The notes below the pieces were generated by a model, which was not told where the DNA came from, searched no databases, and saw nothing but the letters and a program-made list of their open reading frames with translations. Source: Schistocephalus solidus (taxonomy: Eukaryota > Platyhelminthes > Cestoda > Diphyllobothriidea > Diphyllobothriidae). Taken from it: a DNA stretch of 64,000 bases. Shown here one piece after another: positions 50,201-60,136 of the stretch (the stretch's first letter is position 1; each line of letters begins with the position of its first letter). The translations under genes were made by a program, and so were the position numbers. The stretch spans positions 23,793 to 87,792 of the forward strand of contig WEDG01005477.1 in NCBI GenBank assembly GCA_017591395.1. The letters run 5' to 3'.

Positions 50201-53200
50201 TCACTGTTAGTGTGCATTCCGCAAAAACTGTGAAATATTTGAAAATTTGGGTGTTCATTTGAGTGTTGCTTATGGGAAACTTATTTTTTGGTTGCCAGGC
50301 TTTTGAATCAGTTAAACTAGGAAAACACACATAAGAATAAAAAACTTATATTGCCATTTGCTTAAATTTAGTGGATGAATTTAGGAGCTAGAAGCTTGTG
50401 TAAATAGTTTTACCACAAGGGTATCTGGGCCACTCACTGAGGCGGTCGAAGGGGCAAGACTATTTCACCCGCATAGAATACCATAGTCATCAAGGCCTTT
50501 CCCTATTATCACAGTGCCTTAGTACTCATGTGCACACTTTTGCGGATTTACAGACATGCCTTCACTTGTTTGCAATCACGTTTGTCAATCCCATATGCCA
50601 ATCCCAGCTGCCAATTCACTATGCTAGTTTACGTAGCTTTGAAAAGTAAAAAACTGTGTAGTGTGTTAACCTTCTGCACATGTCCTGAAATCGACTTTAC
50701 TGAGCGCTTCAAAAAACTAACGCGGCATTTAACTTTATATGTACATAATATTAACCCAATGTGTATAACTGTTAGTTTTTTCTCCCGGTAATCACTTATA
50801 AGCATTCAATTTAGTAAGTTAATTCTTTCAGATAATGTCCTTGATCGATTAATCTTTTGTCAAAGGTGACTTGCGTTTTACTAAATTATCCCGAATATGC
50901 TGAGTTGAAGAAATTAATCCTCACCAGTCGGAAGTAGGTCTCACTTTTCAGCAAATTTAATGAAAACTTAAGAATCATGGCCAGTGTCGATTTTGATGGC
51001 CACATTTACAAACGAATTGGGTTTTATTAAGGTTAATGTTGCGAACTGAACACACTGATTTCGAGACTAAAAGAGGAAATGGGTAGTTATCTCCTTTCAC
51101 TAAACACTGTTGTGCCTCATTAATCCTAGCTATGCTGCTATTTCTTTCAAATCACTCGAAGAGTGCCAATTATTTCCTTTCTGCCTGACTGAGAAAAATT
51201 GCAGAATTCTGGTAGTGACATAACCAACGGCTTTATGCTACTTTAGGGGTTCGCGTGGACTGCATATATTTGGTTTTTTAATAACTTCACTGCAATTATT
51301 TGCAGGTTCGTGGAGATTATTTGTACACCGCAAGTTCGGATGAAACTGCTCGCGCTTGGGTTACTGATCTTGCGCAATCGGTACAAATCTACAAAGGCCA
51401 TCAACACACAGTGTTTCAAATCGAATTAAAGGACGAAATGCGTATGTTAACGTCTACGGTTTTGACTAGGAATTTTCCCTGTAGATTTCTATGTTGCAAA
51501 AGCTTCCTCAAATGTTTGCAGCCATACGATAGCCGGTAGAAGTCCCCGATCAGGGAGGCAGAAGAAAACATGCAGTCAGTGTTTTGCACTTAGCACTGCA
51601 AAAAATGGCATAAAGCTAGCTTCTGTATGCAAGGTTGAAGACGGTTTTTAAAATGCAAATTAAAAAGGGAGTAGCTGTGGATATCATGTTCAGCTGTCTC
51701 AGGAAATGGCGTTTGCATTTGAAATAAGCACTTTTGTTCTGAATGTTATGGATCCTAAGTAATACACGTTCGCAATGAGATGGACGAACAATCAATAATA
51801 TATTTTTTGCACTGTTCGCCGACTGGGCATTTTATCTACCGCATGGACACCCAGATAAGTGGTATTTACTACTAATTTCATATGAGTCCCAAAAATCATA
51901 ATGTTGGTTGGATGTACCTTTCATCCTTTTTATTAAGGGTGAGGTATAAGCGGCCTTAGGAGGAAAATAAATTTCCAGTAATCAGTTATCTCACTGAATA
52001 AACCGAAATGGGCAGATAAATTTCTTTTTAAAGAATTTAAATGTTGAAAACTGGCGTAATATACCTTGCTTTATTTAATAAACTGACAATATAAGATACC
52101 AGCTAAGAACCTAGACACGTGTTTTGCCGATATTATTCTGTTTCATGGCAAAGCTACGAGAGGTTCGGCTCATCATCATCTCCTCCAGCCCCACCCATGC
52201 ATTATTTGATAGATACTCACGTTTTTAAATGTAAAATTTTTACTTATCTCAGCAATTAACCACTAACTTGGAGTAAAGCAACCGTAATAAACCTAGTTTT
52301 TGTATTGTTTGTATTGTGCGTGCTAGATCCAAGCGTTTTGTTGGAAGATTATGTCCACTAGTTCTCCTCTATTCCTCTATCCCTTTTCTAATATGACTTA
52401 AAAAATACCGTCATAATTCAGTTTTCCCTTCCACACTCTATTACGACTAAGTGGATAATCAATAGCAGCAAATATCGACAAGCTACTTTTAAATCGCATC
52501 TGAATGCTGAGATAAGAGATTATATTTAATTCTCGGACGACAACTGTAATATTTACATAAGCACGACATTGGCGTAAGAAACCGATCGTCAGTTAACCTC
52601 TCTTCTCCAAGTCCCATTCCTACCCTAATTTTCTAGTTATAACGGCATCTGGTGACGGCGTTGTGCGTGTTTTTGATGCCGCGAAGGCCACTCTTGTGAG
52701 ACAATTCAAGCTCAGCCAAGAGGAGAAAATAAATCGCTTTAAGGTAATGACTAAACTTATTTTTTAAGCCAATGAACTCTAGACAAGTTTTGAAAATGTG
52801 CAAATAGCTCATCTTGCCCTTAATTAAATGTCTGTTTGACTAAATGCAGGAATAAGCCTTTTGAGAGTCAAGTGTCTTCAGCGTCACTTGAGTGACGTTC
52901 AGTCATCTGGCGTGATTTCATGACGGACGCAGGCGTTCCGTTGTTAAGAGTCAGGTCATGCAGACGAGGTCCACCATTGCACCCAGTCACCACACCAGAC
53001 TAGTGACCTGCTCAGACGGTGGCTGGTATCTGGGACTAGGAATATAGAGTGAGGTCGACGGCTCAACGCACTTTCAGTACTACAAAAAGTTGAACAAACT
53101 TGAATCTATCACGACACACCAAAAGCCATGGCTTCGAAAACTGCCAAATGAAGGGTTAATTCGGACCGCGCAGTCAGCCCAGCATTGCTCAGAAGTACAA

Positions 53201-54471
53201 CGCTCTAACCATTGAGCCACAGACTCGTTTTCAATGTTCCCTAACTAAACCGGCAAGAAAACGAGCCTGTGGCTCAATAGTTAGGGGGTTAGACTTCTGA
53301 TCGACAGGTCACAGATTCAAGACTCGGATGGTGCACAATCTGGCATTGGGTAAGACTGGCGGATGACTGCTAATAAACCAGAAATGGCCACTCCAGTCTC
53401 GCATGTCTTTGCCAGCATTGTTCATATGGCATCTATGGCATTCCCACTGCGTGGGATCTGAGCTACGTGTAGTAGCACGACTTAGGGCGACTCCGGCTGT
53501 GCCAGAAAAATGTGCGAAAAAAATTATTTAAATTATTTTAACTGCTATATCACGTACTTAGTAATATGAGAAACTTGAGTTAAAAGCAAATGTTACTCTG
53601 ACTGAGGAATTCGACAGAATCCAGGACACCGACCGTAGTAGATAGCAATACATTTTTTGAACGTTATCAGCAAGGTGTACGCCAAAATTCGGAACTTATA
53701 AACATAGTTCAATTGATGACATGATTGGCCGCATTCTGGATGGATATAATAGTGTATGTATCGGGGAGAAAGTAGAGGGAGCTATTATTTTAGGATTTAC
53801 ATTTCCGGTTAGTTTGAAGAGACATGAAATCTCTCCACATTCATTGGAAGGTGTCCGTCGAATGACACATTTCGAGCAATCTTTCAGACTTCTTAATCTC
53901 CGTTATGCGTAGTATGCAGGAATCAGAAATAGCTTTTAATTTTTATTGTGCCGCACAGTTTTGAATGGTCAACGCGTATCCGATAACTTGTTTTTTTAAG
54001 TTTGAAAGTTCATTTGAAGATTTATTAATCGCGGTTGAGTGTTTTATAAATTATCAAATCATTCTTTGCAAACTCCAAAGATGAAGCTTTGGTGCGGCAC
54101 TGACCGACGTCAGCGCATTTTCAGTAAAAAAATATTTTAACGCCTGTGTCCCTTTTTTGATGCCAGTGCAACTATCCTTAAGTCTACAATGTAAAATTTA
54201 TACAGAAAAAATATCAGCTTACATGGTTCGAACAAAATAAATCTGCATCTAATATTATCTACTTTCTGCAATAAAGCTCATTCCTGTCTTATATTCCTTA
54301 GTCTAATGCTCGATGCAAATTACATTTTAAACTATCCTTTTGCTAATAAGCTAAAATTTTACAAAAATTTCTTTTAAATTCCTCCTTTAGATTATCAAGA
54401 ATCTGCTAGTTGTTGCTTCACAGGCCGGATGCCTTTATGGATGGAATCTTTACGAGGATTTTGGTACTTAA
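47264..54471 (+). CDS. WDR86: WD40-repeat protein, WDR86-like
   Basis: Five exons with GT-AG introns and matching phases: 47264-47572, 49684-50205, 51306-51441, 52637-52743 and 54391-54471 (TAA); 384 residues, close to the 376 of human WDR86. About eight WD repeats follow each other: LEGHHEEVNCIAV...SVRIWDF, LVGHTEYVVCLAF...TIRKWNI, a weaker third (KHDGPVTQIVA...VIHAWSF), then VGHTGMVYGLHL, CGHCGPITCVAV...TVGQWLL, KGHTGPIISL...TARAWVT, KGHQHTVFQIEL...VVRVFDA and a final diverged blade ending GCLYGWNLYEDFGT. Blade 4 carries an insertion of about 45 polar residues (ADAEDDPQQGQLPSKSVVDE onward) before MRLISYSDDCTAKFW. WD40 propellers serve as interaction platforms; the partner of WDR86 is unknown. 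The ATG chosen is the first in a favourable context, and no signal peptide is seen. Confidence 0.88.
52093..52200 (-). repeat. Degraded unit A with inactive hammerhead in WD40 intron 3
   Basis: ctagacacgtgttttgccga and gaggttcggctcatcatcat align with unit A. On the minus strand the core reads ATGATGA instead of CUGANGA and CAAAA instead of CGAAA, so two essential positions (C3, G12) are changed. Stem II GCCGA/TCGGC is kept. Confidence 0.6.
52860..53243 (-). mobile_element. Second tRNA-headed SINE family, minus strand
   Basis: Read on the minus strand from 53243: cgagtctgtggctcaatggt with a clear A box, then gcggtccgaattaaccc as a worn B box, and a long body with gtggtgactgggtgcaatgg. The body differs from that of the hammerhead SINE. 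It lies head-to-head with the next feature, in WD40 intron 4. Confidence 0.65.
53258..53470 (+). mobile_element. Diverged hammerhead SINE in WD40 intron 4
   Basis: Head cgagcctgtggctcaatagt, worn B box (agattcaagactcgg), then the hammerhead-like motif at 53354-53398 and the SINE body (ataaaccagaaatggccact, tctcgcatgtctttgccagc). It is older than the copies at 62.9-64 kb by its divergence. Confidence 0.75.
53354..53398 (+). ncRNA. Diverged hammerhead-like motif in SINE
   Basis: Stem I GACTGG pairs perfectly with CCAGTC, but the core reads CGGATGA instead of CTGATGA, stem II is weakened, and the base next to the cleavage site no longer pairs. Predicted inactive. Confidence 0.45.
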
Positions 54472-54506
54472 ATACTTATTTCAAGGCTGTTACATGCTTA
54501 CGTTCT

Positions 54507-54512
54507 AATAAA
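54507..54512 (+). promoter_or_regulatory. Polyadenylation signal AATAAA of the WD40 gene
   Basis: Canonical hexamer 36 bases after the TAA stop, at a usual distance for a very short 3' UTR. Confidence 0.6.
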
Positions 54513-57500
54513 AAGAAAATTACCCGTTTTCTAGAATTTTTTGAAAGCCAGCTGTGGAAAACATATCTGCCTAGACGATAAGGAACATGGGAAACCCGAC
54601 TGTTTATTGAGAGGAAGAACACTGAAATAGACATTTTAGCACTTGAGAGAGAATGTGCAGTTCAACATTTTCGGTCAAAATCCCTATCAATTTTCTCCCA
54701 TTTTGTTACCGGGCAAGTTGATTCTAGGTTCATATCGATGTTGATGCTTTGGCTCAACATATTTCTGCGTACCGTTGACTTAGTGCCCAGGTACGGCTCA
54801 GATTTCTGGACAACTTGTTGCTGCCTACTCCATCAAACCTGACTGAGGGGTGAGACTGCATTGCTGGCATTGTGAATACGTTGTTGCAGATTTTGCATAA
54901 GCTAACGTCTTGTATTCCACGCGCCAACTAAGGAGAAACCGTGGAAACGAGAGCATGATCTTACGCATGATCTTACGTTCGTTTTGTTAAAATAGAGAGC
55001 CATAGAGTGTTAAGCCATCCGGAATGTTGCCACTCATTTTGGCTACGTGGTAGCTGGTAGAATCTAGGATTAGCAGATGTTTGCGACATTAATGAGGGCA
55101 TGATGTCGTGATTAATGAGTGGATTGATGAGCTAATCTGTAGCAACTTGAATTCTCGCAGGCAAAAAGTTTTGTATTCCTCCTAGCATCTACCACCGTAT
55201 TCTCTGCTATTGAATCTGCTAAAGTAGTTTGGAATAATTAATAATGTAATAGCTCCTGAAGGCCAGCATAGTGATGTCTGCTAGGTTATCGGATTGGTCA
55301 AGGGTTCAGATGGCGGGATTGTTTGGGAGGACAGACGTTAGATCCAAGGCCGTGATTAGGGTTACCTGACCCTATCATAATCCTCGGTGTAAGGATAGTA
55401 TGCATTTGGACTCAACAGTTTGTTGATTTTCCAACCCGCTTCCTGCTGTGTCCTCTACGAAGTCAGAAATCTTACTTATATCCCGCTACCTCATAGAATT
55501 AGTAGAAGAAGAGCACATGACTTTTATGTTTCAATTTTTGTATTGCATTCTTGCATTGGTGCAATTAAAACCCGTGTTAGTCGCATACTGCATACATCAT
55601 TAGTCAAACGTTCCTACAGAATGGTTCCCTGACGCTTTTTGCAACTTAATCGGAGACAGATTTGCTTAAGCATACAAACTTTGTCCATAAAAGTTTCTAC
55701 TATATCGCATTTTTTCGGTTGAGTTTATCACCTTTACTCTTGTTGCCACTTTATCCCCAAGTTTTACCACATCCCGGATAATTATGGGGTATATGGGCGT
55801 TAAATCTCTCGAATAAAATAAATTTCCTCTGCGTATGGACACCAGTTGAGTTAAAATTAAGAAATTAACGTGAAATTGTGCTACGAGTTTAGATTTTTAA
55901 TCAATGCAGTAAGCAGACATTTGCAGCCACGAGTTGCTGGCAAGAAGCCGGCAAGATATATGCAGACCTGTGCAAAGCCTGCGTTAGGGTCAGAGAAGGG
56001 TTCCACTGGAAGCTTGCTTGTGCTGTCCTATTTGGACCTTCTAGCAGGCCGAGGTGAATGCATCCACTGACGAATGTGACTATTCTTGCTGGGCCAGACG
56101 AAGCTGCGCTGATGAGGCACTGAGTAGCCCGGATGCCAGGATGAGGAAGATTGTGAAAAGCGGCGAAAACATCTCACCTTATTTCGCTTGATACTGTTGG
56201 CGTAGAGAGGCCTTGTTACATGTCGCGCAAGTTTGACTCGAGCTAGTGAACAGAGAAAAAGCCTTGATCCGGAGACTGGTATGTGGAAGCTATTTATTAA
56301 AAGTTGGCTAAAGCTGCAGTTCGACCATGCGATCCCAGTCGATGGAAGTGTGGACAATGGTGTCAATACTCGGACAGGAAAGACAATCAGCAACCTCCTC
56401 AGTAATGCCTTTAAGAAAACGAATGCTTATAGTATGTAGCAAACGGAAGTTCTAGGACAGCGTTACAAGTGCCTACACCTTGTATTGCAGGTGATTGTGC
56501 GCCAAATTCCAGGGGTGGTTGGAGTTAGGGTTAGGGTTTTGGTTACTTTTGTGGTTAACATTTCGGTTAGACGGGTTAGAATGTTGATTAGGAGCACAAG
56601 GGTTAGTAGGGTCAACATTAGGATTGTGGTCAGAGTGTGGGAAAGGGTAAGTATTACATTAAGAAAACGGGTATAGGTCTCCGTGTGTTTTATCGCAAAG
56701 TCGCCTGTAAGAAACGGATGCTTATAATGTGTTCAACTGGTAAAACCTAATTAATGAAACTGGCGGGACAAATAATTTTCAGGGGAATGGCCAATGCATA
56801 AGGTAGAGATGTCTTTTCAATAAAACTGTACACAGCTCTGCATTCGTCCTATTTTAATGCAGGATAAGAGAGCGAGGACTTCTGAGAAAATTTGCTGAAG
56901 CAAGTGTGCAGGGTTGTCAACTTGACAAATTAAAGAGCCAAGGTTTGGATGTCAATGGGAGCGTGTTGCTGAATGGCTGCACCCGTGGAAGGGCATCAAC
57001 GACAACGGATAACTAGGTGGAGGATAAGAAAGGGCAGTTAAATTCGTAAGGATCTCCTTGACCCGTTGAGAGGCGTCCAAGGCTGTGTGGTAAAGTTAAC
57101 CTCACGGTTGTGGCAGAGCAAAACATTAATGGAAGATAACTAAAGTTGAGCGCAGTGAAATACGAGACGACAGTGAATATTTACAAAGCTTCTTGGACAG
57201 CATAGTTGTCAAAAAGAATTGGAAGAATGGAGCTCGTGAACAGAATACATTTTTCGTTTCTGAAATGACAATCGATAGCCTCTACGCGCTGTTTTCAGAA
57301 TAAGAGAGAGCAAAAGCATTAAGAGGTGTTGCTGAACACGCCAAACTGACTTCGCCGCTCTTAAACTTGATATCGACGTTTCAGGTGCTTATGTCCGCTG
57401 GAAGTTACAAACCGAAACGAACGTCATATAAAAGAATGGAAAGACGTTGAGGGCTTCTCTGGTGATGGGTTGAAATGATTGTGCAGAATTTTACAATCCA

Positions 57501-60136
57501 AAGGCCTTCTGACAAATGCGGGAAGACCATTTGGAGTCCTTATTACCGGTTTTGATGTGTTCTGTGACAACGAGAATCCGTTTACCATCCTTGACTAGAT
57601 CACGACTGGAAAGGATTGTTGTACCTTCCATGCTAGAGTAAAGATCGTGTATTTGGGGAAGTGCGTATCTGCCGGCAAAAGTGTGAACCGGAAACGAGTA
57701 TACAGTAGATGTTCAACCACATGAAATCTCATGAACTTCACAAGAAAGGGTATGTTTAGCGAAATCAGCCCATGCTGCGTCCCCCACCGTTTCTCGACCT
57801 AGAAGAAGCGACCGTGCTTAAGAAGAAGGCCTATTGTTATTTGCAACTTAATATTCTTTTGTAGAAATACTCATTGTTTTCCAAAAGCGGTAAATTCCAA
57901 AAACGCGCAAAATCAGAGTTGCTAGATAAAGTGCAGTTTTAAATGAACGTGAAGCCTGTCCATGGAAAAAAAGAGTAAATAAAGTAGCAAATGTATAATT
58001 ACACTCAAAAATAACCTTTTTTCTGAGTTTCACGCACGCATTGTACCAAAGTGCGTGGAATGTCAAGTATGGCCGTTACCAAGCCGCCTACAGTTTGAAG
58101 GTGTATTCTTACAGGGTTCACAAGAATGGACAGGCTTTCTTCCGTATTTAAATTGATTTAGATGCATTTGACCAAGGCAAACAGATTTTTGCTTGATTCC
58201 GTCGATAGGGACGTCACATGAATATAATATTGCATAAGCTCACATGTTGACAGGCTGGTTATCGATTAATAAATCTAAATAGAATTGTCAGATTTAATCG
58301 TTAACGCTCCATTTTGCGTATATTAAAAGGATATTCATTTCGTTAAATTTCTTTATAAGTATTTCGGGTGTTCGATTTCGATAAGTTCCACCGATTCCTT
58401 GAAATCTTAGTGAAAACTTTCCGATTTTCTGGGTTTTCAGTCGATTGGCATAAATGTGGATTCCGTTCTATATGTTTATCGAAACCTTCATTTTGTACAA
58501 ATGGTAGTCCAAGGAAATCCCAAAGATAACTTGTGAGTTGAAATGGACAGTGGCATTGTTTAAATACATGCACGAGGGAATGAAATGATAGGACCGAAAC
58601 AAGCAGAAGACAAAGAAGTCCTCATAGGAAAGAGTTCGTTGAGGGGGGGTTAAACAAAGAGGTGTATTCAATAGCTGGCGAACGAACAATCGAAAGGCAA
58701 ATTGTAAGTTGGGATCGTTCTCATGCGGTACAATGAAAAGAATAGTCCTGTATCTGCCGGTCAGCTGGAGAGGATTTAATTTAACTGAAGTCAAACCCGT
58801 TGTCCACCTGGAAATTATGGCGTTTACGCCTGTCCAAATGTGCCGAAGACGACTTGTCGATGTTGAACCGACCAAGTTCATCGCTATCTATGCAGGTAGG
58901 CGCATTTCCGCAAAGATCTTGTAGCCGAATTCTGCCTGGCAGGGCTGGATGTTTGAACCACATAGTTGGTGGTACTATCAGAGACTGTCAGGAAGGAACA
59001 AGCCTGAGAAGGCTGCAAGAAACCTCGGACGACGATTAGTGGAAGCATTTCGTCTGACAAGCACTTGTGTCACAAATCTTCGAAATTTCTATGCAGGGGA
59101 TGTCTAGACATTTCGTGACGTCTTTGATGAAGGACGTGACTTTTTGGATTGTGGCACGGCTCGAGGTGTTCAATGCAATTAGTGGTGGGTTCTACTCGAG
59201 GATATGTTAAGTGGTCTCCGCGAGCATTTACATAGAGGATGACGGAATGTTCGGTGCAAGAACTACTTACACAGAAGAAAAGCTGCCTACACATTGGGAA
59301 ATTGCAACTTTGTCTGTCGACCAATTGCTCAATGCCCCCCAAGAAGTTGCCTGGACTTCATAACACCCTAGCAAATGTTGCAATCTTTTATGGTTAACAG
59401 GATGATAAGGGCCGATTTTAGAGCCGTACACGCAGCTGCTGCTAATTGGACTGTCTATAAAATAATGTACATTCTCTAACCTATTCATACAAAGTGTTGA
59501 AATTTTTTTATGATTGAGAATCAGTGGCAAAATGACACTCACGCCTGCACGTAAGCTTTGAAATAATAATAAAAACCCTATGCGAATTTAAAACGGAAAG
59601 AAGATGGTAAAAGTAATATAAATTTAGAAATACAATTTTTTCAGAAAGGCAGCATTTTGAGCCAACGTACTAAGTCCCTGTAATTGTAATTGATAAATTA
59701 AAATTGAATTTTCAATTAAAAGACTTAACATATCAATTTGTTTATATGAAGAGTATATTCCTTTCGCGAATTTCTCTATTGATATTTTTAATATTACAAT
59801 ATTACAATAAGTGTCATATCGTACATTAAATACCAGTGAATACTTCCCGAATTTCAAGGGCTGAAAACGATTGGATATATATTTATATTTCGTTCTACAT
59901 GTTTATCGAAACCTTCAAAATAAGATATTTCTTTAAAGTAGTTACCGAAGTAGCAAGTGATTGGCAATTCGTTTATAAGCAGATGGACTTTAGCGTCATA
60001 GTTTTAGCTTCACCCAAGCATGATATTCATTGCAGAGAAGAAGATCTTCCACGAATAATAGTGGAAAATAATATGCAAATGATCATTTGAAAAACTTTCG
60101 ATAATTAATTACCTTTACCCTTTAATATATATATAT
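54513..60136. other. Intergenic stretch, mostly unidentified
   Basis: No gene recognised. The minus frames at 58468-58881 (137 codons) and 59070-59342 lie in a slightly GC-richer region that may be a decayed gene or element, but I cannot name a domain. The telomere-like patch at 56.5 kb is listed separately. Confidence 0.4.
56513..56672 (+). repeat. Degenerate telomere-like (TTAGGG) array
   Basis: Runs such as gttggagttagggttagggt and tttcggttagacgggttag form an eroded TTAGGG-like array that translates as a Val-Arg-rich pseudo-frame. It is flanked by a diverged direct repeat (56413-56446 and 56708-56740). Confidence 0.75.

Noticed and set aside
56109..56175. Possible further hammerhead (CTGATGA at 56109, GAAA at 56164, plus strand)
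   Set aside because: I could not pair stem II or stem I convincingly, and the distance between the two halves is filled by unpaired sequence.
56485..56676. Val/Arg-rich 63-codon frame
   Set aside because: It is the reading of a degenerate TTAGGG-like array, not a protein.
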